A stretch of DNA of 64,000 nucleotides, from assembly GCA_954871525.1 (NCBI GenBank), contig OX940864.1, positions 11,030,001 through 11,094,000 of the forward strand, given 5' to 3'. The translations under genes were made by a program, and so were the position numbers. Shown one piece after another: positions 45,818-56,410 of the stretch. The notes under the pieces are model-generated. The model saw nothing but the letters and a program-made list of their open reading frames with translations, was not told the DNA's origin and did no database searches. This stretch comes from Parietaria judaica (taxonomy: Eukaryota; Streptophyta; Magnoliopsida; Rosales; Urticaceae). The first letter of the stretch is position 1. The number at the start of each line of letters is the position of its first letter.

Positions 45818-45825
45818 CACCCAAC

Positions 45826-46500
45826 TACAAGAAAACAAGTAATCTGGACACTTTTAATTCTATTTTTATAATTAGTTAAATTATTTTATTATATTTTTAA
45901 AAATATGGAGTTTATTTATGTTTTAAGTTATTAAGAGAATTTTAGGTGATTTGTAATGAATAGGGATTAGGGAAGCTATTATCGTAAACCATAAACGAAT
46001 CTATAAAAGCTTGGTTTATAAATTCGCCAGTGTCAAGTCCGAAAATTCAAAACTATATATATATTTTTTTTCTTTTTCTAAAGCCACGAAAATACTATCA
46101 TTTTCCGGTGTCTCAGTGTAAAGTACCCCTACAATAAGTTTCCAATGAAGTCTCTGAACTTGTGAGATTTGCAGGCTCTTATGATCCAAGGCGCTTTGCA
46201 ACAGAATGATCGATTATCCCCGAGCAGCCAACAAAACCAAGATCGGAAACCAGGGCGTTGAAACCCGATGCAGAGCACTTTATGGTTGACCAGGCAGGTT
46301 TGTCACGAACCGTGACTTTATCTATTTTTAGTTGTCTTATATGGTGTTAGCTAATTACGTCTGATTATTTATTTGCAAACAATGAGACAAATTATCTATG
46401 TTGACTTACTTAGCTCTTATTTAAGATAAAAGTTTTCTCATGTCATTTGTTTAACACTATCTTTCCCAATGCAGGCCAACTTTCCTCAAGACGCGCAAGA
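45826..46500. other. Spacer between the hAT element and the CNL LRR relic
   Basis: AT-rich, then from about 46130 a stretch of higher complexity (46190-46310) that could be further CNL debris. No protein recognised with confidence. Confidence 0.4.
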
Positions 46501-46504
46501 AAAC

Positions 46505-46915
46505 GGGACTTTGCAGCAGAAGCGGGCCCTTCAGTCTAGTCTCCCTCAACATCAAAAACTGCGATAAACTCGTGGCCTCACAGAGGAACTGGAAATTGCA
46601 AACACTTCCCAATCGTAAAAGCCTTCTCAATTTGTGGATACCGAAAAGAAGATCTTGCATCTTTTCCAGAAGAAGCCCGTCACGGTTTCTTGGCGTTCAT
46701 TCTCGGAGGTTAAATGTCTGAAAAGCAACAAAGGGCTTCAACACCTCGACTCTTCAAAAAATTTATGCATCTTACTGCCAATTTGTGGACGATGACGGAA
46801 GAACAAGCTCCATCCTCTCTCGAAACTCTGGTGATAAGGTGGTGTCTTTCGCTCAGCGAGAAGTGAGAGAAGGAAATAGGGGAGCACCGGAACAATATCG
46901 CTCATGTTCCCAATG
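46505..46915 (+). pseudogene. CNL relic: C-terminal LRR end only
   Basis: Nucleotides 46545-46620 read NIKNCDKLVASQRNWKLQTL, which matches the LRR end of the three large CNLs (NCDKLVASRGNWKLQ at the end of CNL 1). Pieces reminiscent of the GYxxEDMETFPEQGLLP block and of the final PSSLETLxIRWC / LSEK block follow, but in shifting frames with stops. No NB-ARC or coiled coil precedes it. A broken remnant of an earlier cluster member on the plus strand. Confidence 0.8.
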
Positions 46916-47150
46916 TGAAGATGTACGCTTTGAATATATGTTCATCATTTCCCAGAGTTATTGAGCTTTTTGAGTTGAGTAATTTCCCATTTCACATCTC
47001 AATATCCAATCGTATGGTAAACTTATAAGAAATGTGGTAGAACGGGCTCTTTCGGTAAGTTTGAATATGTTAATATAAACCATGAGTCGATAAACAAATT
47101 GTGGAAAGACCACAACAAAAGAGACAAACGATGACTCGCGAAATCAATAC

Positions 47151-47203
<53 letters not shown>
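47151..47203. repeat. (ATA)n trinucleotide microsatellite
   Basis: About 17-18 AAT/ATA units without interruption between the LRR relic and the CC relic. Confidence 0.95.
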
Positions 47204-47441
47204 CTCTTTTCGATGGAATATATATTTTATATTAATGGAGTGACCCCACCAACTAACCAAGAGGCTTCTTGGCAACTCTTTGAGAATCTCGCAGTCGCGA
47301 CGACTTTCTCTGCTTTCTGGTCTCTTCCTTGTACTATCTCATCACTTATAAAAATGACATATTTTCGACACTATTTTGACATCTCTTTCAATGCTCTTAT
47401 GCTACTACACCGTTGACCTCTGTTCCACAGATCAGTGAGCT

Positions 47442-48105
47442 ATGGATTCCAAATATATCCTGGAATCTGTCTTCCAGGTTGTCCTTGGTAGTGGCATTCA
47501 GATGCTGCTTCAGAGGATTGCTTCTTCTGATGTTGTCGACTTTATCAGGGGAAACAAGGACTCTGACTTTCAAAATCTTGTTAAGAGACTCAGAGATTAC
47601 GATGAGCTCTTTCACTGCGGTGCTTGATGGCGCCGAGCAGAGGCAGATAAGGGATGATCCCCGAGTGGAACCCTGGCTTGACCAAGTCCAAGAAGCCGTT
47701 TTCAATGCCGAGGATTCGCTGGATGAGATCGAATACGAGGCTCTGTGCCTCAAAGTGACCGGAGACTCTGGTGCCGGGTCCGGCCGCAATTCGGGAGATA
47801 GAGAATTGGAGAACGGCGCTAGGAATATTCTGGCTCGTTTGGATGAGATTGCGAAGCAGAAGGAACTCCTCAGCCTCGGAGAGACTCTTGCCGAGAAGAA
47901 ACAGTTTCAGAGGCCGCAGTCGAAGAATCTCAAGTCTTCGGGAGGGAGGCTGGCAGAGAAACCGTGCTCAAACTGTTGGTTTCAGGAGTGGATATTTCCG
48001 GCGGCGAGAAGATAAGCGCGATTCCGATTGTGGGCACAGGCGGAGTTGGCAAGACCACCGTTGCTCAGACAGTCTTGACTCTTGAAAACGACTTAGAATA
48101 AGAAG
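47442..48105 (+). pseudogene. CNL relic: coiled coil up to the P-loop, frameshifted
   Basis: It begins MDSKYILESVFQVVLGSG, nearly the start of CNL 3 (56411). After KRLRD the frame breaks: one extra base relative to CNL 3 in the 47589-47606 stretch. The next frame carries FTAVLDGAEQRQIRDDPRVE and [20 protein letters not shown], then a second break near 47940. After that [17 protein letters not shown], the P-loop, is readable and followed within about 15 codons by stops. No NB-ARC beyond the P-loop and no LRR. TTGACC lies 24 bases before its ATG (47413-47418). A truncated, dead copy closest to CNL 3. Confidence 0.88.
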
Positions 48106-48167
48106 GTTTCAAATTGTCAATAATTTTTAAGCTTCATATGTATAGACAGTCTTGGTCAGTGTTGAGC

Positions 48168-48170
<3 letters not shown>

Positions 48171-48213
<43 letters not shown>
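48171..48213. repeat. (TA)n microsatellite
   Basis: About 21 AT repeats directly after the end of the CC relic. The relic breaks off in this AT-rich junction. Confidence 0.95.
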
Positions 48214-48215
<2 letters not shown>

Positions 48216-48216
48216 C

Positions 48217-48635
48217 AAAAAACGACAACAGAATTTCAGAAGACACACAAGAAAAGAAATAAAGACGACTGAATTTTTTTAAGGTAAAATGAGAAATAGA
48301 AAAACTAAGAAAAAGGAGGCTTGTCCTGACAAAACAAGTTAAGTATAAATGTAAACGACACCATAACTAATCTAGAGCACAGTAATGTCGTAAAATGTGG
48401 AAGTAAGAAAATAGAAACATGTCAAGAAAATGAACAGTTAGACAACATAAATTGATAAGAATCACTTACAAGCTAAGATAAAAACGAATCATTTTATAAA
48501 AACGACAGTATAAATGAAAAACGACACACAATGTGAAAAGAAAACAAGACGAACTTTTAACGACAAGATAAGTGACTTGAAGTGAATGTACAGAAAACGA
48601 CAGTACAACTGAAAAACGACAGACAAAAATCTAGT
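48217..48635. repeat. Degenerate AAACGACA-rich repeat region
   Basis: At least seven AAACGACA or close variants occur with irregular spacing of about 20-100 bases. Segments such as CGACAAGATAAGTGACTT and GAAAACGACAGTACAACTG match 38160-38325. The role is unknown. The word looks like a dispersed minisatellite or the inside of a worn element. Confidence 0.6.
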
Positions 48636-48710
48636 GCACAGTCATCCATATAGGTCGATAGGAAAAAATGAAAACAGTATTTTAACGAAGTGGAAACACT
48701 TCGACAAGCT

Positions 48711-48852
48711 TGGTTGGCCTGGTGGTCATGGGTTCAAACCCCATGAGAAGCAAAATGTTTGCCCCATTTACATATGTAAACTTGGCTTTCTTACACTAAA
48801 TATATCTAGTAATCGTGTCAGAAGTACTCAAAACTTTGAACAACGGAGCCAA
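48711..48852 (+). repeat. tRNA-derived SINE (copy D), best preserved
   Basis: A box TGGCCTGGTGG (48715-48725), B box GGGTTCAAACCCC (48730-48742), then a body with AAATGTTTGCCCC, TTTACAT and ACTAAATATATCTAGTAAT, as in copy B. The boxes are closer than in a tRNA, so it is a SINE and not a tRNA gene. Confidence 0.65.
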
Positions 48853-49251
48853 TAGGCCAGGTCCAAAGGAAAAAAGAAGAAGGGCAAAAGTACTCAAAAT
48901 GAACAAATGTTTTTTTAATAATGGAGACACATGAGACAAAATCAATCAAAAACACAAATTTCAAGACCTTGTGAATTTATTACACATAATTGAACTTGGA
49001 TTATGCGGTGTAAATTTTGATAAACTTGGGTATTTATGCGGCAATTAATCCTATATTTTATGAAAAGTGTACTTGGAGTTGGAAACACGTCTAAGAGTCA
49101 GCGCTAAAGACTCTTAAAACACGCAAATAGAAATCGAAGTTGAATTTTAAAACATTAGACAGAGACTTCTCTAGTTAATTGAATATACTATTCTATGATC
49201 AAGACAGTGCTGGTCATATATTATCAATACAGGTTGGTTTTCTCTTATCCG

Positions 49252-49257
49252 TTGACT
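49252..49257 (+). promoter_or_regulatory. W-box core (TTGACT) before CNL 2
   Basis: 63 bases upstream of the ATG at 49320, between a CTCTTATCC pyrimidine patch and the (GA)n tract. Candidate WRKY site, as before the other CNLs. Confidence 0.3.
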
Positions 49258-49283
49258 TTCTCTCTATTCTCTGTGAATCTTGA

Positions 49284-49286
<3 letters not shown>

Positions 49287-49319
<33 letters not shown>
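49287..49319. repeat. (GA)n microsatellite abutting the CNL 2 start codon
   Basis: About 16 GA repeats run directly into the ATG (GAGAGATGGCTGCC). If transcribed, the leader next to the start is pure purine. Confidence 0.9.
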
Positions 49320-49324
<5 letters not shown>

Positions 49325-52300
49325 TGCCGAACTGATTGGTGGAGCTTTCATCTCGGGAGCTATTCAGCTTCTGCTCGAGAGAATTGCTTCTTCTGAGGTG
49401 GTGAACTTCTTGTTGGGCAAGAAGGACTCTGACTTTGACGGCCTTCTAAGGAGACTGAAGACTATGGTGAGCTCTCTTAGCGGGGTGCTCGACGATGCGG
49501 AGCAGAGGCAGATAAGGGATGATCCCCGAGTGGAGGCGTGGCTCGATGACGTCCAAGAAGCCGTGTTTGACGCTGAGGATTTGCTAGCCGACATCGAATA
49601 CGAGGCTCTACGCCTCAAAGTGGTCGGAGATTCAAGCACTGGCACCAGCGAGGTACGTGAAGCCAAAAGACCAAAGATGCTTAATAACTTTCTGTTTTCT
49701 TGCAACTGGAGAGAGAAGGACGTGAAAAATGGTATGAAGAAGATTCTGGAGCGGTTGGAGGAGATCGCGAAACAGAAGGAACTCCTCGGCCTCAAAGAGA
49801 CTCTTGGCGAGGAGAACCGGTGGCAAAGACCACCTTCGACGTCTTTAGTCGAAGAATATAAAGTCTATGGAAGGGATGACGACAAGGCAGCAGTGATCAT
49901 GTGGCTGCTTTCGGACGACTCCTCCGCAGGCAGCGAGCGGATAAGTGTGATTCCGATTGTAGGCATGGGTGGGGTTGGCAAGACCACTCTTGCTCAACTT
50001 GTCTTCAATAATTCTCGAGTCAAGGAGAAATTTGATCTCATGCTTTGGGTTTGTGTCTCCGAGAATTACGATGTTTATAGGGCCACGAGTGCGCTACTCT
50101 TCTCCGCATCTTCTTCTCCTTCTCATGGTGGCGATCTTAACTCGCTCCAAGTTAGGTTGCGGGACGAGTTAGCTGGAAAGAAGTTCTTGATTGTGTTGGA
50201 TGATGTTTGGAATGACAAGTACGAAGATTGGGAAGTCATGAGGATGCCTTTCAAAGATGGGGCTCAAGGAAGCAAGATCATCGTGACCACTAGAAGCCAA
50301 GAGGTTGCACGTATCACAGGCACTGTTCTGACTCATCATCTCAATGTACTGAGCGAAGAGGCGTCTTGGCAATTATTTATGAAGCGCACATTCGGTAATA
50401 ATGTGGATCCAGAATTGGGAAAAATTGGCAGGGAAATTGTGAAGAAATGCAAAGGGTTGCCACTCGCCGTGAAAACACTTGGAGGTCTCTTGCGTTCCAA
50501 GTTAGAGATTGATTATTGGGAAAAAATATTGGCGAGCGAGATATGGGAGCTAGAGGATAAGCATAGCAACATTCTTCCGGTTTTGAGGTTGAGTTACCAT
50601 TATCTTCCCTCGCACTTAAAACGATGTTTTTCCTATTGCGCGATTTTTCCGAAAGACTACATGTTTGAGATGGAAAAGTTAGTTTCACTTTGGATGGCGG
50701 AAAATCTTTTGGAGCAACCAAAAGGGAATATGCGAATCGAAGAAGTGGGCGATCAATACTTTAATGACTTGCTATCGATGTCGATTTTTCAACCATCGGG
50801 TAGGAACAACTCGCTATTTGTTATGCATGATCTCATCAGCGATTTGGCTACTTTTGTTTCTCGAAAATATTGCTACCATCTAGAGGGTGGGATCTCCGAC
50901 AACGAGGTAATAATGAAAGAGACCACGCGACATCTTTCATGTGCATTGATTGATGATATAACATGCGACAAAATCAATACTATTCTCAAAGCTACTCATT
51001 TGCGGACATTTTTGCAACAAAGTGCTCTATTCGTAGGTCGTCGTAGCGTTTCCAGGAGAGCGCTACGTGATTTCTTTTCGAAGTTTAAGCGCATGAGAGT
51101 CCTATCTTTTTCGAACTATGAAGAAGAATGCGGGCTACAGATTGATTCAATTTGTGAGTTAAGGCATCTTTGTTTCTTGAAGCTATCAAACTTGTTTATT
51201 AAATGCTTGCCTGATTCTTTATGTGCGTTGTACAATTTACAAACTCTGAAGTTGGTGAATTGTATATTTCTTAGAAAATTGCCAAAATATTTTCATCATC
51301 TCCTCAATTTAAGATATCTAGATGTTTACGGTACCGGACTTGATGAGCTGCCAGAATCATTCAGCTTACTGCAGAACTTACAGAAGCTAATCTTACGAGG
51401 ATGTTGGAAACTCAAAAAGCTGCCCCAAAATTTTCATCTCATCAATTTAAGATATCTCGATGCCTCCTCCACTGCGCTAGAAGAACTGCCGGAGTCTCTG
51501 TGTTTGATGCGTAACTTACAGAAGCTAATTGTACAAGGAATTCTGAAACTGAATAAGTTGCCTAATGGTTTTCATCATCTCATCAATTTGAAATATCTCG
51601 ATGTCTCTTCTTCCCGGCTAGCAGAACTTCCGGAATCTCTAGGCCTACTGACTAATTTGAGGTACCTTGATGTCTCCTCTTCCCAGCTAGAAGAATTGCC
51701 GGAATCAATAAGCTTGTTGTCTAATTTACAACATCTAGACTTATCATGTTGTTTGAGACTCAAAAAGCTACCGGAAAGTTTTCATCTTCTCGTCAATTTA
51801 AGAGATCTGAACGTCGAAGGAAGCAGCTTGAAAAAGATGCCAACTCAACTTAGCGAGCTTAAAAATCTTCAAACTTTGAGTACCTATGTTATTGGAAAAG
51901 ATAAAGGAGCCGGCATAAAAGAAATTAAAAATCTTCCAGATTTGAGAGGAAAACTCTGCATCAAGAATCTAGAAAATGTGGTTATGCTTTGGAGGTCAAA
52001 CTGAGGGAAATGAAGCATCTCGATGAATTAGAGTTTCAATGGACGTTCCAACGAACTAATAATGCAAGACGGGATTCGAGTATTCTTAACAATCTTGTGC
52101 CTCACACGGGCTTGAAAAAGCTTAACATCATTGGATATGGAGATACTAAGTTTTCAGATTGGCTCAACCAACCGTCATTTTGCAATTTAGTCGACGTACA
52201 TCTCTCGGGTTGTAATAACTGTGCGACTTTGCCACAACTTGGACAACTGCCGTCTCTGAAAAAGCTTCAGATTGGAAGGTTTAATGAAATGGTGAAAGTG

Positions 52301-53254
52301 GGTTGTGAGTTTTACGGAACGAGTTCTTCAATGGTTGTAAGGCCATTTGCATCATTGGAAGAATTGAGTTTTTACGAGATGCGTAGTTGGAAAGAGTGGT
52401 CGATGCCGGACGGAAATGATAAAGCTTTCCCGAAACTGATGAATCTCAGTTTGAAGAAATGCAATTGTCTTGAGTGGGACTTGAATCACTTCCTTCCATC
52501 TCTGTCAGAGCTTATAATTTCTACCTGTGAGGAGCTTTCATTGAGCTATCTGCAAATGCTAGAAACAACAACACAGTATTTTTACACAACGGCGGAACTA
52601 TCATGCCGCCTTCCTGCCGCCGCTCTGAAAATACTACACATCGACCGTTATAATGCAACAAAGTTATTTTCGACCGGAAAATTGCTCCCCAATCTGACTT
52701 CCCTTACACTTGGAAGCTGCAAGGATGTGAAATTTTTCCCAAAGAATATGCATAAGCTTCTTCCATGTTTAGAATACCTGCATATCTCCGACTGTAAGAA
52801 CTTGGAGTCGTTTCCTGCATCCGGTTTGCCTTTAAGTCTGCGTTCTCTTTGCATCACAAACTGCGATAAGCTAGTGGCGTCCCGGAGGAATTGGAAATTG
52901 CCAAGTACACTTCCCAATCTTACAATATTCTCGGTTTGGGGATACAAACGTGACGATATGGAGACTTTTCCGGAGAAAGGGCTGCTTCCTGCGACTGTTA
53001 CTCGACTTGAGATCTTCGTTATCGATTTTCTGAAGACCCTGAACAACAAAGAGCTTCAACAACTCACCTCTCTGAAAGTACTAGGCATATATCACTGTCC
53101 CAACTTGCAGATGATGAACGGAGATTGGTTTCCGGGCTCGCTTGAATATCTGATAATTTCAGATTGTCCGCTGCTTAAAGAGAAATGCGAGAGGGAAAGG
53201 GGAGAGTATTGGAACCACATTGCCCACATCCCTTTCGTTTCACTTGGTAATTAA
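49320..53254 (+). pseudogene. CC-NB-ARC-LRR gene broken by a 10-bp deletion (CNL 2)
   Basis: The first frame, 49320-52004 (894 codons), holds a coiled coil (MAAELIGGAFISGAIQ onward), NB-ARC with P-loop GMGGVGKTT near residue 215, kinase-2 LIVLDDVW, KCKGLPLAVKTLGG, CFSYCAIFPKDY and MHD near 502-504, and about ten LRRs. At 51979-51990 the DNA lacks ten bases that both CNL 1 and CNL 3 have after AATGTGGT. Translation therefore stops at 52002-52004. The rest of the LRR domain continues open in another frame, 51989-53254 (421 codons), to the family's usual ending (EYWNHIAHIPFVSL). Either a recent pseudogene or a gene making a CNL with a shortened LRR domain. The intact N-terminal two thirds argue that the lesion is young, or that it is a sequencing error. 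Confidence 0.88.
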
Positions 53255-54376
53255 GTGCAGTGTTATCCGGAGAAGCGCATTTGAACTCGATTGACAATCT
53301 TCTTCTCTTAAAAACAAGTGCATGAAGCAAACCGGAGAGCGCCGGAACCGCATCGACAACATCATAGCTGATAGGTTGATGTCCCTTCCTCTGTTTCTCA
53401 CTTGAATGGCCTTTAACGTTATCATGACTACCATCCAATACAAATATTTCTATGATTAGACAACATAATTCGAGTCTCAGTGTAAGTACATATATATTAA
53501 AATAAAACATAGAATATTTTTTTTCTTCTTCTTCTTCATACAAGTGAGTCCTGACTTTGAGATGAACAGGTAATTGGTGAGCACTTTTCACTGGAAGAGA
53601 GGATGTTCAGATTCTCATGGATGCTGCAAGTACTTCTCAATGGTATAACTTAACTTGTTACTATTGTTAAGATTTTTTGTATGTATATGTTCCTCAAAAT
53701 GTACTAGTAGAAGCACATTAAACATTATGTATATTGTATAGTAGCAGATACACAAATATACAAATATTCTATTTCGTTTTCAAATCAGTTAAAACTGATG
53801 ATAATATTCTTGTAAATTACAACGAAATATATTTTCTTAATTGTGGCCTAAAAAATTCGGGTACGATGAAATTAAATATATTTCTTCTTAATTGTGTCAA
53901 CCTATTTGAATGTCCATTGACGGACCATATATCATTTAATTTTGAGAAATTGGAAGGAAAGAAAGAGAGTGTAAAGATAAAATCAAAAGAAGAAATTTTG
54001 TGGCAAAAATGCCTAAATTTGTCGTGTTAAAGCATTTTAATTCCTAGTTAAAAAACTTTTGGAGAAAAGCTACTACCATTATAAATTGTTGCAATGCTTA
54101 GAATATTCCGTTAAATGCCTAACTGACACGCCGTTTATGCCTACCCGTCATGTCATATGTTACTCTTTCTCTACCTCTCAATTTTGTAGCGATAATAGAT
54201 TTTGTCATCGGTTTTTGACAATGTTATGGAAGTGAGTCGAAATTTCTTACTCCCACATTAAATAGGATTAAAATCTAGATAAAAAAAAAAAGCTATGCAT
54301 CCAAAAAAAAAATTAATAAAAAAGTGGTATACTATATGTGAGCAGTTGAATACTTAAAAAAAAAAAAAAAAAAAAA
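53255..54376. other. 3' flank of CNL 2 and AT-rich spacer
   Basis: 53540-53640 (TTCTTCATACAAGTGAGTCC and GAGGATGTTCAGATTCTCAT) resembles modules found after CNL 3 (61780-61860), so CNL 2 and CNL 3 share 3' flanking sequence. Beyond about 53700 it is AT-rich with no recognised gene. Confidence 0.6.
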
Positions 54377-55866
54377 CTCACTAAATGCCCAAAAATCACC
54401 TAAGGTTTAAATTAATTGTCCATATTTTTAAATAATTCATTTTTACCAATTTTAAAAATATTTTGGACCATATTAACCCTGATTTTAATTATATTTATTT
54501 ATTTTTGTATTTAATTATTTATTATATATTTTAATTTCGAAATTAAATTATCCTAAAATTTTGGTTGAAAACTTCCTCTATTAATTAGGTTATCATTTAA
54601 TTTTGTTACTTTGACCCAAAAATTAATCTTTTTTTCTGTCTCTTTCTCTCTTTTTTTCTCACGTTCTCTCTCTCTTTTTTTTCTCATGTCTGATCCTTCA
54701 GCCTCTCTCTCTCTCCATCTCTCTCTCTCTCTCGAATTCGGGCGTGGCTTCGGCGACCGTGGGTGCGGCGGCCGAGGAGGCGACCGTGGCCTCCGTCGCG
54801 CCTCGTTCCTCCGTCGCTGTCCGTCGCGCCTCCTTCCTCAGTCGCTCTTCGTCGCGGTCGCCCTCCGTCGCGCATCCTTCCTCCATCGCTCTCCGTCGCG
54901 GTCGCCCTCCGTCATTCTCCTTTTGTTCGCCGTCTCTCGATCGCCGGATCAAACATGATAAGATTTTTTATTTTTCTAAATGGGTTTACACGATTTTGGA
55001 TTGGTAATGTTTATTGGATTGGTAATATTTTTTGTAAATAGTTTTACCAAGTTTACAGTTTAACAAGTAATACAATTTTGTAAAAATACAATTTTTTGTA
55101 AAATTTCGTAGATATTTTTACATTTTTTTAACAAGTAATACAATTTTGTATAAATATATATAGTTTTTACAGGTTAATAAAATTTCGTATATATATTTGC
55201 AGTTTAAATATACGTTTGGTATTGGTATATATATCGATATATATATTTACAGTTTTGGTATTAGTATATATATTTACAGCCTTGTAATTATATTTACAGT
55301 TTAAATTTCGTATATATATTTACAGTTTAAATATATTTTGTAAATATTGACAGTTTGTTATTGGTATATATATACAGTTATGGTTGATATTTACGATTTG
55401 CACAAACAGTTCCCGTATAAAGTATTCGTATATACATATACAAGATTCGTAATTAAATTTACAACTTGGAATTTGTATATTTAAATACAATTTCTGTTTG
55501 TAGATTTTATATTAATTTGTGCTCATTATTTCCTACGATTTTAGGAATTTTGAAATTTTGATTTTAAAATTTAAATCGTTAGAATACTGATTAATAAGGA
55601 GAAAATATTCGAAAATAATTAAGGAATGATTAAGATTAATCAGTTATTATATAAAGCTACATTTAAGGAAATTATTTTATTATTATTTTATTAATTAATT
55701 CGAATTATTAATTAGTTTTAAATGTAATTAAAATTCCAAATATTAATTAATTCGAAGGGTAAATTAGTCCATATTTCAATTAGTTGATGGTTTTACTTAC
55801 TAAAAATAGAAATGGGCATTTTTTTTTAAACATTGGGTCACAAATGGGCATTTCCCTCATTTACCC
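54377..55866. mobile_element. TIR element with GC-rich insert and TTTACAG array (Mutator-like?)
   Basis: Left CACTAAATGCCCAAAAATCA and right (reverse complement) GAGGGAAATGCCCATTTGTG are imperfect inverted ends of about 40 bases. Both flanks are A-runs (54356-54376 and 55867-55880). Inside are a (CT)n tract (54700-54735), a strongly GC-rich block of near-repeated CCGTCGCGCCTCCTTCCTC (54780-54925) and a TTTACAG/CGTATATATA array (55020-55480). The layout (TIR, CT tract, GC-rich patch, tandem array) parallels the KNL1-carrying element. The GC-rich block is not recognised as any gene. Confidence 0.5.
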
Positions 55867-55880
55867 AAAAAAAAAAAAAA

Positions 55881-56372
55881 GCCGGATAAATCTCGAAACA
55901 AAATATTGGGTTTTATGGATTCGGATCTGCTCAATTTTGAAAAGTCAGTACCATAATGTTGGATTTTACACTCTATTCACAGTGTTAGTTTTTTTAGCGT
56001 AAATATAATTTAGATATTTTAGCCGCAAGTTGAAATATTTAGCATATGTACTATTAGAAACGCGTTTTTTTTTTTAAAGGAAACTATTAGAAACACGTTG
56101 TCTTGTCTTGTGTCTGTGAAATAGAAGGATTGACATGGAGTGTTGACTAGCCATATTTAATTTAATTTTCAATGAAAAGAAAAAGATGTGACCACACATA
56201 TTGAATTGCCTTATCTCTTATATCTCGTCTTTCCTTTTGTCTCTGTTACTCTTCCTTCACTTTCTTATCACACACACTGACTGAGATCTTTCAAGGTTTT
56301 ATCCAAGGCGCCATTCCGGTACTTCATATTTCTACATCGTCTCCTTCGTTCTCTATAACTTTGGAACCACTG
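55881..56372. other. Promoter-side spacer upstream of CNL 3
   Basis: AT-rich to about 56100. Higher-complexity sequence with three TTGAC cores (one near 56129, one near 56140, and 56373) then runs up to the start codon. No ORF. Confidence 0.45.
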
Positions 56373-56378
56373 TTGACC
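56373..56378 (+). promoter_or_regulatory. W-box core (TTGACC) before CNL 3
   Basis: TTGACCTCTGTT is shared base for base with the CC relic leader at 47413. It lies 33 bases upstream of the ATG. Candidate WRKY site, possibly within the leader. Confidence 0.3.
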
Positions 56379-56410
56379 TCTGTTCAGTTTTGTTGTGCAA
56401 ACAGATAACC

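Noticed and set aside
51979..52000. An intron that would rescue the CNL 2 frame
   Set aside because: The two frames overlap by 16 bases, leaving no room for a GT-AG intron, and the paralogues are continuous here.
54611..55041. Overlapping ORFs on both strands in the GC-rich block
   Set aside because: Low-complexity Ser/Arg/Leu translations in several frames, caused by the CCGTCGC repeats.
56390..56410. Upstream in-frame start for CNL 3
   Set aside because: The seven extra codons are not shared by the relic at 47442, which begins at the same MDSK.
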